Source of the DNA: Streptomyces sp. B21-083 | GTDB lineage: Bacteria > Actinomycetota > Actinomycetes > Streptomycetales > Streptomycetaceae | Assembly (NCBI RefSeq): GCF_036898825.1 | Contig: NZ_JARUND010000001.1 | Location: forward strand, 4,278,001-4,342,000 | DNA: 64,000 nt | Direction of reading: 5' to 3' | Shown here: one piece after another, positions 18,286-27,566 of the stretch | Layout: every line of letters starts with the position of its first letter | How positions within the stretch are numbered: the first letter of the stretch is position 1 | The notes under the pieces: model-generated | What the model saw: only the letters and a program-made list of their open reading frames with translations | Told to the model about the DNA's origin: nothing | The model's database searches: none | Position numbers and translations under genes: made by a program

Positions 18286-19253
18286 CGGACGTTCTCCTTG
18301 GGCTGGTTGGGGACCTTGGCTCCGCCGGTCAGGGCGAAGAACACGTCGTCGAGGTCGGGGGTGTGCACGGTCAGCTCGTCCGCCTCGACGCCGGCCGAGT
18401 CCAGCCAGTCGAGGATGGAACGCAGCTCGCGCTGGCTGCCGTCGCTGGGGATCTGCAGTGCCAACGCCTCGTCGTCCGTGGTGACTTCGCGCAGCGCGAC
18501 GGCGGCGGACCGGTAGGCGCCCGGGTCGGTGAAGCGGAGCCGGACGTGACCGCCGGGGACGAGCCGCTTCAGCTCGCCGGCGGTGCCCTCGGCGGCGATC
18601 CCGCCGTCGTTCAACACCGCGATACGGTCGGCGAGTTCGTCGGCCTCCTCCAGATACTGGGTGGTGAGGAAGACGGTCACCCCGTCGGCGACGAGCCCGC
18701 GGATGATGCCCCACATGTTGTGGCGGCTGCGGGGGTCGAGGCCGGTGGTCGGCTCGTCGAGGAAGATGATCCGCGGGTCGCCGACCAGCGTCATGGCGAG
18801 GTCGAGGCGGCGCTTCATGCCACCGGAGTAGGTGGAGGCGGGCTTCTTCGCGGCCTCGGTGAGGTCGAAGCGCTCAAGGAGTTCGGCGGCGGAACGTCGT
18901 CCCTCCTGCCTGGGCAGGTGGTGCAGGTCCGCCATGAGGAGCATGTTCTCCTCGCCGGTGATCAGGCCGTCGACGGCGGAGAACTGGCCGGTGACGCCGA
19001 TCGCGGCGCGCACGGCCTGCGGGTCGGTGGCCAGGTCGTGGCCGCCGACGCTCAGTTCGCCGGCGTCGGCGGTGACGAGGGTGGAGAGGATCTTGACGGC
19101 GGTGGTCTTGCCGGCGCCGTTCGGGCCCAGGAGGGAGAAGACCGTGCCGGCCGGTACCGCCAGGTCGATGCCGTCGAGGACCGTCTTGTCCCCGTAGGCC
19201 TTCCGCAGCCCCTTGGCCGCGATGGCGAGTGAGTGCGATGTCGTTGTGGTCAT
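18282..19253 (-). CDS. ABC exporter ATP-binding protein, DrrA-like
   Basis: 323 residues. Walker A is LLGPNGAGKTTAVKIL, the signature is STYSGGMKRRLDLAMTLV, and Walker B is IIFLDEPTTGLDPRSR. The C-terminal extension GVEADELTVHTPDLDDVFFALTGG is the DrrA-type tail. It energises the permease encoded by the next, overlapping gene. Daunorubicin-type exporters have this layout, but the substrate cannot be told from sequence. Confidence 0.93.
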   Translation of the reverse strand: MTTTTSHSLAIAAKGLRKAYGDKTVLDGIDLAVPAGTVFSLLGPNGAGKTTAVKILSTLVTADAGELSVGGHDLATDPQAVRAAIGVTGQFSAVDGLITGEENMLLMADLHHLPRQEGRRSAAELLERFDLTEAAKKPASTYSGGMKRRLDLAMTLVGDPRIIFLDEPTTGLDPRSRHNMWGIIRGLVADGVTVFLTTQYLEEADELADRIAVLNDGGIAAEGTAGELKRLVPGGHVRLRFTDPGAYRSAAVALREVTTDDEALALQIPSDGSQRELRSILDWLDSAGVEADELTVHTPDLDDVFFALTGGAKVPNQPKENVR

Positions 19254-19322
19254 GCCGAGGAGATTGCGGCAGGCCGCATTCAGCGCGGTTTCACGACGGT
19301 TTCAGCCCCCTGGAACCGGCGG

Positions 19323-19395
19323 TGTGGGGCCGCCCCGCAGGGGCGCCCCACAGGGGCGCGGGGAACTGCGCGACAAGCCCCCACGGACCCGCAGC
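19323..19395. repeat. Hairpin plus Streptomyces dispersed repeat
   Basis: An almost perfect G/C hairpin at 19323-19352 (one unpaired base) leads straight into the widely dispersed Streptomyces element at 19352-19373. The same 22 bases recur at 46961-46982. Reading leftwards, the hairpin follows the 3' end of the kinase gene at 19400 and probably terminates it. Confidence 0.7.
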
Positions 19396-19399
19396 GAAC

Positions 19400-21784
19400 T
19401 CACCCGGTCCGCGCCGTCCCCGTCCCCTTCTCCGCGTCCAGCGCGTACACGCACCGGTCCTTGCTGCACGCGTACACCACGCCGTCCTTGACCACCGGGG
19501 CGCCGGTGATCTCGCCGCCGGTCGCCAGTTTCCATCTGAGGCGGCCGTCGTCGGCCTTCAGGGTGTACAGGAGGTGGTCCGTGGAGCCGAAGTGGATGCG
19601 GCCCTCGGCCACCGCCGGGGCGCCGACGATGTCGCCGCCCGCCTGGAAGCGCCATTTGGGGGTACCGGTGACCGCGTCGAGCGTGTAGAGGCCCTTGCCG
19701 CTGCCGACGTGCACGTGCCCCGCGGCGACCAGTACGGGTTCGATCGACGCGCGCGACTCGGTCGCGATCCGCCACCGGTCCCGGCCGTCCGCCGCGTCGA
19801 GGGCGTAGACCGTGCCGAGGTAGTCGGCGAGGTAGACACCGCCGCCCGTGACCGCCGGGCCGGGCGCGAAGGTGGGCGGCGAGAGGAACACGGCCGGGGC
19901 CTCGAAGTGCCAGCGGACGTGGCCGGCGGCGACGTCGATCGCCAGGACCCGGGTGCCGGCGGACACGTACACCTGGCCGTCGGGGCCGGGGGTCAGCCGT
20001 ACCGGGACTCCGCCGCAGGAGGCGGCGTCGCCGATCGGGTAGGACCAGCGCTCGTCACCCGTACGGGCGTCCAGGGCGCGCAGTCGCCCCTCCTGCCAGA
20101 CGAAGACCGTGCCCTCGTGGATGTGCGGGCCGGCCTCCGGGGACTCGAAGTCCGTCTGGGCGCCGGTGTGCTCCCACAGTTTCTGGCCGGTCGCCGCGTC
20201 CCAGCCCTGGACGCCGCCGCCGCGCGTACCGGTGACGACGGTGCCCCGGTCGGCCTTCAGGGAGTACACCCAGGCGTCGGTGGACAGGCGCCACAGGTCC
20301 ATGCCCTCGCGGGCGTCGAGCGCGAACAGGGTCGGGCCGTCGGAGGCGTGGATACGGCCGTCCGCGACCGCCATCGACCAGGCGACGTCCCTCGTCTTGA
20401 AGCGGCGGCGGCCCGTCATCACGTCCAGGGCGTGCACCTCGAAGGAGGTGACGTAGACCAGGTCACCGGCGACGGCCGGGGTCCCCCAGACGTCGTTCGA
20501 CATACGGAAACGCCAGGGGCGCCAGCCCGCGGGCGACTCCGGGGGCAGCTGCGGCGCGACCGGGACGGGGTTGGGGTCGGCGCCGTTGACGCCGGGGCGG
20601 GGGCGCGACCAGGACGCGACGAGGCCGGACTCCGGCGGAGGCGCCTGGACGGCGGCGGCTCGGGCGTCGACGACGCGCGGACCGGGACCGATGGGCACGG
20701 GCGCGCCGGCCAGCCGTACGGGGCCGGTGTCGGGCGCTCCGGTGGGCAGCGCGGACGGCATCGGCCCCGGTACGGGACCGGGTCCCGGGCCGCGTCCGAA
20801 ACCGGGCGCCGGGTCGTGCGAGGGCGGCGGCGGGATCGCCAGCCTGCCGCCGCTGCGGCCACCGGAGGACTGCGGCTTCGCCGCCGGGCGGCCTCCCCGG
20901 CGCTGTTCGATGAGGTTCGTCGCCCGTTCGGGCAGCCATGCGGAGGCCGTACCGCTGTCGTCGGAGCCGGAGCCGTACAGATGGGGGGCCAGCTGCGCCT
21001 GGAGGTCGGCGGGGTTGGGCCGGTTGGTCGCCTCCATCTGCATACAGGACTCGATGAGGGGGCGCAGTTCGTCCGGCAGGCCTTCGAGGTCCGGGCCCTC
21101 GCGCAGCAGCATGAAGACCGTCTCGACCGGGTTCGCGCCGTGGAAGGGGGCGTGGCCGGTGGCCGCGAAGACCAGCATCGAGCCGAGCGAGAACACGTCG
21201 CTGGCGCCGGTCACGCTCCGCGAGTCCTTCGCCTGCTCGGGGGACATGTAGGCGGGCGTACCGACGGCGACGTTCGTCATCGTCAAACGGGTGTTCGAGA
21301 CGCCGGACGCGATACCGAAGTCGATGACCCGGGGGCCGTCCTCGACCACCAGGACGTTCGACGGCTTCAGGTCTCGGTGGACGAGCCCGGCGCCGTGGAT
21401 GGACTGCAGCGCCTCCGCGACCCCCGCCGCGAACCAGCGCACCGCCTGGGCCGGCATCGGCCCGCACTCGTTCACTATCTCTTCGAGGGAGGGCGCGGGC
21501 ACGTACGCGGTGGCCAGCCACGGCACGGCGGCGCGCGGATCGGCGTCGACGACGGCGGCCGTGTAGAAGCCGGAGACGGCCCGCGCCGCCTCCACCTCAC
21601 GGGTGAAGCGGACCCGGAACAGCTGGTCCTCGGCGAGTTCCGTCCGGACCGTCTTGATCGCCACCCGCCGGCCCGAGGCCGAGCGCGCGAGATAGACCAG
21701 CCCCATGCCGCCGGCACCCAGCCGTCCCAGCACCTCGAACGGCCCGATCCGCCGCGGATCGTGCTGCGTCAGCTGATCCACCAC
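19400..21784 (-). CDS. Ser/Thr protein kinase with PQQ-type beta-propeller sensor
   Basis: About 794 residues. The kinase domain (about 10-270) has the Gly-loop [15 protein letters not shown], Lys in VAIKTV, catalytic [14 protein letters not shown] and the APE equivalent AYMSPEQ. A Pro/Gly-rich linker (~290-430) follows, with no clear membrane helix. The C-terminal ~370 residues are seven or so PQQ/PknD-type blades such as [15 protein letters not shown] and [15 protein letters not shown]. The propeller probably binds a ligand or protein. GTG 21784 is preferred, with GGGAGGTG just upstream. A 1218-codon frame on the opposite strand is a GC-composition shadow. Confidence 0.9.
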   Translation of the reverse strand: MVDQLTQHDPRRIGPFEVLGRLGAGGMGLVYLARSASGRRVAIKTVRTELAEDQLFRVRFTREVEAARAVSGFYTAAVVDADPRAAVPWLATAYVPAPSLEEIVNECGPMPAQAVRWFAAGVAEALQSIHGAGLVHRDLKPSNVLVVEDGPRVIDFGIASGVSNTRLTMTNVAVGTPAYMSPEQAKDSRSVTGASDVFSLGSMLVFAATGHAPFHGANPVETVFMLLREGPDLEGLPDELRPLIESCMQMEATNRPNPADLQAQLAPHLYGSGSDDSGTASAWLPERATNLIEQRRGGRPAAKPQSSGGRSGGRLAIPPPPSHDPAPGFGRGPGPGPVPGPMPSALPTGAPDTGPVRLAGAPVPIGPGPRVVDARAAAVQAPPPESGLVASWSRPRPGVNGADPNPVPVAPQLPPESPAGWRPWRFRMSNDVWGTPAVAGDLVYVTSFEVHALDVMTGRRRFKTRDVAWSMAVADGRIHASDGPTLFALDAREGMDLWRLSTDAWVYSLKADRGTVVTGTRGGGVQGWDAATGQKLWEHTGAQTDFESPEAGPHIHEGTVFVWQEGRLRALDARTGDERWSYPIGDAASCGGVPVRLTPGPDGQVYVSAGTRVLAIDVAAGHVRWHFEAPAVFLSPPTFAPGPAVTGGGVYLADYLGTVYALDAADGRDRWRIATESRASIEPVLVAAGHVHVGSGKGLYTLDAVTGTPKWRFQAGGDIVGAPAVAEGRIHFGSTDHLLYTLKADDGRLRWKLATGGEITGAPVVKDGVVYACSKDRCVYALDAEKGTGTARTG

Positions 21785-22024
21785 TTGCCTGCCACCTCCC
21801 CGTACGAGCCGCGTCACCTACATATGTACGCGACCCCGTGCAGCGTCTCACCACCGCCACCGCGTTGGCGGCACGCACCCCGATTCTTCCTGGCCGGGGC
21901 ACAGGTTGCGAACTCGCGTCCGAAACGGGATGTCTCCACCCAAACCGCTGCGAAACACCTTCACGCGGACGCTCTGACGACGGCTCGCGCCCGTTCCTGG
22001 CGGTTCATGACAGCCGCTGGCCGC

Positions 22025-22744
22025 TCATTTTCGGAGGAGTGCGAACGACGCTCCCTGATTGTCCGTGACGACCGCCACATTCCCGTACGAAGTGTCGAAG
22101 GGCGGCACCTGGACCCGGCCGCCGATCCGGTTCACCGTCCCGAGCGCCTCCGCCATGTCCTCGACGGCGAAGTGGACCAGGAAATGCGGCGGCATCTCGG
22201 CCGGGAACACTTCCGAGACGGCGGCCCGGCCGAAGTCGGGGGCCGCTTCGGGTCCGAAGAGCGCCTCGTGGAAGAGGTTGCCGTAGAAGGTGTTGGCGAC
22301 GGCCGTGTCCCGGGCGTACAGCTCGGCCCAGGCGAAGGTGCCGGGCTCGTGGCGGCGGCCGAAACCGGGGTGCGTACCGGGCTGCCAGAGGCCGAACACG
22401 GCCCCCTCGGGGTCGGCGGCCAGTGCCATGGTCCCCAGTTCGCCCAAGGGAACCGGCGCGGTGATCACCTGTCCGCCGGCCGCGTGGATCCGCGCGACGA
22501 GAGCGTGGACGTACGGGCTGGCGAAGTACACCGTCCACACGGTGGGCATCCGGCCGTCGGCCTTGTGGGCGAGGGAGGCGACGGGCTCGCCGTCGCGCAG
22601 GGCCCGCGTGAGGCCCTCCTTCTCCTGGAAGGCCCACCCGAAGAGCTCACCGTAGAAGCGCTTGCCCGCCTCGACGTCGGGCAGCTGGGCGTCCACCCAG
22701 CAGGGGACGCCCTCTGTGCGGGCGGATGCCCTGTTTTCGGCCAT
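22025..22744 (-). CDS. Tandem VOC (glyoxalase/bleomycin-resistance fold) protein
   Basis: 239 residues made of two VOC modules. The first runs from GVPCWVDAQLPDVEAGKRFYGELFGW to AADPEGAVFGLW. The second runs from FAWAELYARDTAVANTFYGNLF to VTDNQGASFALL. Two-module proteins of this kind are frequent in Streptomyces (CFP30B-like hydroxylases) and usually have no assigned substrate. It is a single-gene unit. Metal-ligand residues are only partly conserved by eye, so catalytic activity is uncertain. Confidence 0.85.
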   Translation of the reverse strand: MAENRASARTEGVPCWVDAQLPDVEAGKRFYGELFGWAFQEKEGLTRALRDGEPVASLAHKADGRMPTVWTVYFASPYVHALVARIHAAGGQVITAPVPLGELGTMALAADPEGAVFGLWQPGTHPGFGRRHEPGTFAWAELYARDTAVANTFYGNLFHEALFGPEAAPDFGRAAVSEVFPAEMPPHFLVHFAVEDMAEALGTVNRIGGRVQVPPFDTSYGNVAVVTDNQGASFALLRK

Positions 22745-22889
22745 ACCGTCAAGTTAACGGTCCTTCACGCATCCCGCAGAGCAGGCGCGGGACCAGGCAC
22801 AGCCGCCTCTCACCGCCCTCGTACCTCCCGCGCACCCCATTTGCAGTCGGCCGAATCGCGCTCCGATCACCCCTCGGTAAGCTGACGGC

Positions 22890-23537
22890 ATGACAGGACA
22901 AGTGCGTACCGTCGACGGCCGAGTGGCGGGTCGGCGTGGGCAGGCGACCCGGCAGAAGCTGCTCGACTGCCTCAGCGAGATGCTCAGCTCCTCCCCTTAC
23001 CGGGACGTCAAAGTCATCGATGTCGCCCGGAAGGCGGGGACTTCACCCGCCACCTTCTACCAGTACTTCCCGGACGTCGAAGGCGCCGTCCTGGAGATCG
23101 CCGAGCAAATGGCCACCGAGGGCGCCGGGTTGACCCAGCTGCTCGCGGGCCGGTCCTGGGTCGGAAAGGCCGGCTGGCAGACCTCCCAGGAACTCGTCGA
23201 CGGGTTCCTGGAGTTCTGGCGGAAGAACGACGCGATCCTCAGGGTCGTCGATCTGGGCGCCGCCGAGGGCGACAAGCGGTTCTACAAGATCCGCATGAAG
23301 ATCCTCAACTCCGTGACCAACTCCCTTACGGACACAGTCACCGAGCTCCAGGCCAAGGGCAGGGTCGACAAGGACGTCAACCCCGCCGCGATGGCAGGCT
23401 CCCTCGTCGCGATGCTCGCGGCGGTGGCCTCACACCAGAAGGGCTTCCAGAGCTGGGGTGTGAAACAGGCCGAACTGAGGCCGAACCTGGCCCAGTTGGT
23501 CCACCTGGGCGTGACCGGCAAGAAGCCGACGAAATAG
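22890..23537 (+). CDS. TetR-family regulator, candidate controller of the CTGAC-N5-GTCAG regulon
   Basis: 215 residues. The helix-turn-helix at about 20-65 (VKVIDVARKAGTSPATFYQYFPDVEGAVLEIA) has the standard TetR recognition helix. The C-terminal helical domain (VRDLG-like VVDLGAAEGDKRFYKIRMKIL) fits TetR regulators of acyl-CoA metabolism. It is convergent with the reductase/acyl-CoA dehydrogenase operon. A one-mismatch copy of the palindrome (CTGAC-GGCAT-GACAG, 22882-22896) overlaps its own ATG, which would suit autoregulation. Regulator identity is an inference from family, location and this weak site. Confidence 0.85.
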   Translation: MTGQVRTVDGRVAGRRGQATRQKLLDCLSEMLSSSPYRDVKVIDVARKAGTSPATFYQYFPDVEGAVLEIAEQMATEGAGLTQLLAGRSWVGKAGWQTSQELVDGFLEFWRKNDAILRVVDLGAAEGDKRFYKIRMKILNSVTNSLTDTVTELQAKGRVDKDVNPAAMAGSLVAMLAAVASHQKGFQSWGVKQAELRPNLAQLVHLGVTGKKPTK

Positions 23538-23590
23538 CCGCATTCCACTTTCCCAGGTTCCGCGGCCTCAGCAGGTCCAAGTCCTGTCAC

Positions 23591-23626
23591 ACAGGCGGTG
23601 GTTCACTACGGTGAACCACCGCCTGT
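23591..23626. terminator. Bidirectional hairpin terminator
   Basis: A perfect 16-bp stem (23591-23606 with 23611-23626) and TACG tetraloop between the convergent TetR and reductase genes. Its symmetry suits termination from both sides. Confidence 0.88.
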
Positions 23627-23664
23627 CGCGCACCGGCGACAAGTTGCTCAGCGCCGCGCGGTAC

Positions 23665-24162
23665 TCAGCGCCGTACGATCCGGAAGATCCGTATCTCCCG
23701 TTCGACCCGCGCCTGATAGGTCGCGTACGGCGGCCAGAACGCCAGCAGCGCCTTCCAGGCCGCGTCCCGTTCCTCGCCGGCCAGCAGCCGGGCCGTGACC
23801 GGGACGTCCTCCCCTTTCCAGCTGACCTCGGCGTCCGGATGGGCGAGGAGGTTGGCGGTCCAGGCGGGGTGACCGGTGCGCCCGAAGTTGGACCCGATGA
23901 GCAGCCAGCTGTGGTTGGAGTCCTTCCCCGCCTCCTCCGGCATACAGGCGAGCGGGGTGTGCCGTGGCAGCCCGCTCTTCGCCCCGCGGACGGTGAGCAC
24001 CACCCCGGGCAGCAGCTGGGCGCTGAGCAGCACCTTGCCCCTGGTCAGCCGGTGGACGGCACGGTCGAGCGCGGGGACGACGTGCGGGGCGATCCGCGCG
24101 AAGGCCCGGGTCGAGGACATCGTCTGGACCGCCTTCACGACCCCCGCCGTTTTCACAGGCAT
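23665..24162 (-). CDS. Deazaflavin-dependent oxidoreductase, Ddn/nitroreductase family
   Basis: 165 residues of the split beta-barrel F420-binding family. GVVLTVRGAKSGLPRHTPLACMP and SNHSWLLIGSNFGRTGHPAWTANLLAHPDAEVSWKG match the Ddn pattern (KSG/R-x-x-P, GS-x-G, W-x-x-N-L). Family members reduce unsaturated bonds with F420H2. In mycobacteria the ddn gene lies among steroid-degradation genes, which parallels the context here. Its ATG overlaps the stop of the acyl-CoA dehydrogenase upstream, so the two are coupled. The substrate is unknown. Confidence 0.88.
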   Translation of the reverse strand: MPVKTAGVVKAVQTMSSTRAFARIAPHVVPALDRAVHRLTRGKVLLSAQLLPGVVLTVRGAKSGLPRHTPLACMPEEAGKDSNHSWLLIGSNFGRTGHPAWTANLLAHPDAEVSWKGEDVPVTARLLAGEERDAAWKALLAFWPPYATYQARVEREIRIFRIVRR

Positions 24163-25394
24163 CAGAACGCCACCTCTTTGGTATCGAAGAGCCGCGCGGC
24201 CTCGGCCGCGTGCGCCCGGAGCCGGTGCACCGGCCCGAACAGCAGCTCGTCGCCGGCGGCGCGCTTGAAGTACAACTGGGCCTCGTGCTCCCAGGTGAAG
24301 CCGATACCGCCGTGCAGCTGGATGCCCTCGGCGGCGGCCGTACGGAGGGAGTCGAGGGCCTGGGCGAGGGCGAGCCCGCCAACCCGCTCGTCCTCGTGGG
24401 CAGTTGCCCAGGCAGCGTAGTACGCGGCCGAGCGGGCCGCCTGGACCTGGACGTACACATCGGCGAGCCGGTGCTTGACGGCCTGGAACGACCCGATCGC
24501 CCGCCCGAACTGCACGCGCCGCAAGGCGTGTTCGACGGTCAGCTCCAGGATCCGGTCGGCGGCCCCGACAGCCTCGGCGGCGAGCACGGTGGCGGCGACG
24601 TCTCCGACGAGGGTGAGGGCCTGTGTGACGGCGTGAGTGAGGGTGTGGGCGAGGTCGGCGCCCGCATCGCCCCCTCCCCCCTCCTCGTCGCCCAGCAACT
24701 CAGCCGGTACGTCCCGAAGTTCGAGGCGCGCCTGCGGTCGGGTGGCGTCGAGAGAGGTCTGCCGGGTGCGGACGAGGCCCGGCGCGTCACCGGGGACAAG
24801 GAAGAGAAGGGTGCGTGAACGGGCGTATCCACCGGCATGGGCGGCGACGAGAAGGAGCCCGGCGCTGTGTCCGTCGAGAACCTGCCCCACCTGCCCGTAC
24901 AGCCGCCAGCCCACGTCCTTCCGGGCCGCCTGCACCCCTCCGGCCCGCCCTCCCCCGGCCCAGTCGCGGTCGGGTTCGCCGTTGAGGGAGAGCACGGCGG
25001 CCAGTGCGGTGCCAGGGGCAGCGAGCGTGGCGGTCAGGGCACCGGAGGCGATGCGTGGGAGGAGGTCGGCGCGCTGGGCGGGGGTGCCGAGGGCGGTGAT
25101 GAGAGGGGCGGCCAGCACGGCGGTCGCGAGCAGCGGAGAGGGCGCCAGGGACCGCCCCAACTCCTCTGCTGCCAGGGCGAGTTCGGTCGTGGTGCCGCCG
25201 ACACCGCCGTGCGCCTCCGGGAGGGCGAGGCCGGGCAGACCGAGGTCGCCGGCGAGGGCTGCCCAGAGGGCGGGGTCGTACCCGGCGGGGGTGTCGACGG
25301 CGGCCCGTACGTCGCCGGGCGCGCACCGCTTGTGCAGCAGCTCGCGAAGGGTACGGCGGATGTGGTCCTGCTCGGGGGTGAAACGGGCGTCCAT
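24162..25394 (-). CDS. Acyl-CoA dehydrogenase
   Basis: 410 residues, full-length ACAD. The N-terminal helical domain (FTPEQDHIRRTLRELL, GLPGLALPEAHGGVGG), a middle beta domain, and a C-terminal helical domain (RVQFGRAIGSFQAVKHRLADVYVQVQAARSAAYYAAWA; QLHGGIGFTWEHEAQLYFKRA) are all present. FAD-linked oxidation of an acyl-CoA is expected. GIGFTWEHE is typical of actinobacterial steroid/terpenoid ACADs. The gene is divergent from a thiolase-like gene with two palindromic sites between, and it is coupled to the reductase gene downstream. Confidence 0.9.
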   Translation of the reverse strand: MDARFTPEQDHIRRTLRELLHKRCAPGDVRAAVDTPAGYDPALWAALAGDLGLPGLALPEAHGGVGGTTTELALAAEELGRSLAPSPLLATAVLAAPLITALGTPAQRADLLPRIASGALTATLAAPGTALAAVLSLNGEPDRDWAGGGRAGGVQAARKDVGWRLYGQVGQVLDGHSAGLLLVAAHAGGYARSRTLLFLVPGDAPGLVRTRQTSLDATRPQARLELRDVPAELLGDEEGGGGDAGADLAHTLTHAVTQALTLVGDVAATVLAAEAVGAADRILELTVEHALRRVQFGRAIGSFQAVKHRLADVYVQVQAARSAAYYAAWATAHEDERVGGLALAQALDSLRTAAAEGIQLHGGIGFTWEHEAQLYFKRAAGDELLFGPVHRLRAHAAEAARLFDTKEVAF

Positions 25395-25437
25395 GACCTG
25401 CCCCTCCTGGGCGTCCGCGGCGCCCGTCCAGCCGGAT

Positions 25438-25503
25438 CTGACGGTTCGTCATATTAGGGCGGACGCACCCTGCCGCACAGAGCCTGAGCTGATATACCGT
25501 CAG
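25438..25503. promoter_or_regulatory. Paired CTGAC-N5-GTCAG-like operators
   Basis: CTGAC-GGTTC-GTCAT at 25438-25452 and CTGAT-ATACC-GTCAG at 25489-25503, each with one half-site mismatch, 51 bp apart. They lie between the divergent acyl-CoA dehydrogenase (start 25394) and thiolase-like gene (start 25595). Confidence 0.65.
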
Positions 25504-25594
25504 ATTCGTGCCGAGCGGATCCATGCCGAGTCGACGGCGAACAGGCGGACGGCTGATCGGCGGACGACGGACGACGGACGACGGGAGGACAGAC

Positions 25595-26764
25595 GTGAGC
25601 CGTAAGGTCGCGATCGTCGGGGTGGCCCTGTCGGACTGCGGCCGGGTGGACGACGTCACCCCGTACGCGCTGCACGCGCAGGCCGCCCGGCGGGCACTGG
25701 CGGACTCGGGGCTCGACCGGGAGGTGGTGGACGGTTTCGCGTCCGCGGGCCTCGGCACGCTGGCCCCCGCCGAGGTGGCCGAATACCTCGGTCTGCGCCC
25801 CACCTGGGTCGACTCCACCTCGGTCGGCGGCTCGACCTGGGAGGTCATGACGGCGCACGCGGCGGACGCGATAGCGGCGGGCCACGCGAACGCCGTACTC
25901 CTCGTCTACGGCTCCACGGCCCGCGCGGACGTCAAGGCGGGCCGCCGGACCGGGAACCTCTCCTTCGGCGCGCGCGGACCCCTGCAGTTCGAGGTCCCCT
26001 ACGGCCACACACTCATCGCCAAGTACGCGATGGCGGCACGCCGTCACATGCACGAATACGGCACGACGATCGAGCAGTTGGCGTCGGTGGCGGTCCAGGC
26101 GAGGGCGAACGCGGCACTGAACCCGGAGGCGATGTTCCGGACGCCGATCACCGTCGACGAGGTGCTCGACGGCCCGGTGATCGCTGACCCCTTCACCAAA
26201 CTCCACTGCTGCCTGCGCTCGGACGGGGGCGCGGCGGTGCTGCTGGTGGCAGAGGAGTTCGTACGGGACTGCCGTACGCGGCCGGTGTGGATCCTCGGCA
26301 CCGGCGAGCACGTCTCCCACGTGAGCATGTCGGAGTGGCCCGACTTCACGGTGTCCCCGGCGGCGGTGAGCGGGCGGATCGCCTTCGAGCGGGCGGGAGT
26401 TCGGCCGTCCGAGATCGACTTCGCGGAGATCTACGACGCGTTCACCTATATGACGCTGGTGACGCTGGAGGACCTCGGCTTCTGCGGGAAGGGCGAGGGC
26501 GGGGAGTTCGTGGACGCCGCGAAAGGCCGACTGAGGGTGGCGGGCGGCGAGCTGCCGGTCAACACGGACGGAGGCGGGCTCTCTGCCCAGCACCCGGGAA
26601 TGCGGGGCCTGTTCCTGCTGGTGGAGGCGGTGCGGCAGTTGCGCGGGGACGGGGGCGCACGACAGGTCCGTACGGCTGCGGGAGGCCTGCCGGAACTCGG
26701 GGTGGCCTCCGGCACCGGGGGCTGGTTCTGCTCGTCCGCGACGGTGGTGCTGGGCCGGGGGTGA
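25595..26764 (+). CDS. Thiolase-like protein lacking the nucleophilic cysteine
   Basis: 389 residues, SCP-x/lipid-transfer branch of the thiolase fold. Where thiolases carry Cys, this one reads SVGGSTWEV (residues ~76-84), so classical thiolysis is unlikely. Retained landmarks are RRHMHEYGTT, EIYDAFTYMTLVTLEDLGFCGKGEGG and VNTDGGGLSAQHPG. Ltp-type aldolases have this combination and need a DUF35 partner. The DUF35 protein at 31949 or the one at 1865 could serve. GTG 25595 is chosen, with GGGAGG six bases upstream. It is divergent from the acyl-CoA dehydrogenase operon. Confidence 0.87.
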   Translation: MSRKVAIVGVALSDCGRVDDVTPYALHAQAARRALADSGLDREVVDGFASAGLGTLAPAEVAEYLGLRPTWVDSTSVGGSTWEVMTAHAADAIAAGHANAVLLVYGSTARADVKAGRRTGNLSFGARGPLQFEVPYGHTLIAKYAMAARRHMHEYGTTIEQLASVAVQARANAALNPEAMFRTPITVDEVLDGPVIADPFTKLHCCLRSDGGAAVLLVAEEFVRDCRTRPVWILGTGEHVSHVSMSEWPDFTVSPAAVSGRIAFERAGVRPSEIDFAEIYDAFTYMTLVTLEDLGFCGKGEGGEFVDAAKGRLRVAGGELPVNTDGGGLSAQHPGMRGLFLLVEAVRQLRGDGGARQVRTAAGGLPELGVASGTGGWFCSSATVVLGRG

Positions 26765-26834
26765 GGGGGGCTGCCGGCGTTCCGTACCGTCACACGCGCG
26801 GCTCGGGACCTCGTCCGCCGGCAGGACGTCGGCG

Positions 26835-27190
26835 ATGCGCCACGCCGACGATCCGGGCGCGGCCCTGTTCACGGTCCTCGACGGGCTGGTGACCGACGCG
26901 GTGACGAAGGCGGACCTGCTCGACGCGATCGCCCACGCGGGCTCCGAGGTCCGGGCGCCGGTCGACGCGACCTCCACCGACCTCCACCACGTGATCGGCC
27001 ACCTGCTGACCCGCGCCCGGTCCGTCGGCACGATCCGCGCCGACATCGGCATCGCGGACCTGATGGCGATCCTGTCGGGCATCCTGCTGGCCCCGCACCG
27101 GGCGAACGCGACAACCGACCCGCGCCTGGCGCTGGCGAAGCTGTGCGACGAACTGCGGACGGGACCGGACCCGGGGCAGAGGCAGGCCCG
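26835..27190 (+). pseudogene. TetR C-terminal fragment
   Basis: The reading from about 26835 matches a TetR ligand domain C-terminus: HHVIGHLLTRARSVGTIRADIGIADLMAILSGILLAP. No helix-turn-helix precedes it, since the frame opens only 70 bases after the thiolase-like gene. The frame then runs into the tandem-repeat tract, so the natural stop has also been lost. I read it as a truncated regulator gene, possibly the former regulator of this operon. Confidence 0.6.
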
Positions 27191-27545
27191 GGCTCAGGGG
27201 CAGCCCCGAAGGCAGGGGCAACCCCGGAGGCAGGAGCAGGCGTAAAGGCAGGCCCGGGCTCAGGGCGGGACCGGGCTCAGGGCAGGCCCGGGGTCAGGAG
27301 CAGGTCCGGAGACAGGAGCAGCCCCGGAGGCAGGAGCAAGCGTAAAGGCAGGCCCGGCCCGGGGTCAGGGCAGGCCCGGGGTCAGGGCAGGCCCGGGGTC
27401 AGGGCAGGCCCGGGGTCAGGGCAGGCCCGGAGGTAGGAACAGGACGTAGAGGCAGGCCCGGGCTCAGGAGCAGGCCCGGGGTCAGGGCAGGCCCGGGGTC
27501 AGGAGCAGGACCAGAGGTCAGGGGCAGGACCGCCGGGGGTAGGGG
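27172..27545. repeat. Imperfect GC-rich tandem repeat tract
   Basis: About 370 bases of degenerate units built on GCAGGCCCGGGGTCAGGG (18 bp). The best-ordered stretch, 27350-27430, has four nearly identical units. Variants insert GTAAAG or GACGTAGAG pieces. There is no palindromic repeat/unique spacer structure, so it is not CRISPR. It separates the TetR fragment from fur. Confidence 0.9.
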
Positions 27546-27566
27546 CGGCGGCAGGGTGCTGGCGCG

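Noticed and set aside
14349..19253. An antibiotic biosynthetic cluster around the SARP regulator and DrrAB-like exporter
   Set aside because: No biosynthetic enzymes lie beside them; regulators and exporters of this kind also occur alone.
19229..22885. A 1218-codon open frame on the plus strand across the kinase and VOC genes
   Set aside because: It is antisense to two well-supported genes, has Arg/Gly/Val-biased composition and no domain; a GC-driven shadow.
27172..27545. CRISPR array
   Set aside because: Units are contiguous and degenerate, with no spacers, no palindromic repeat and no cas genes.
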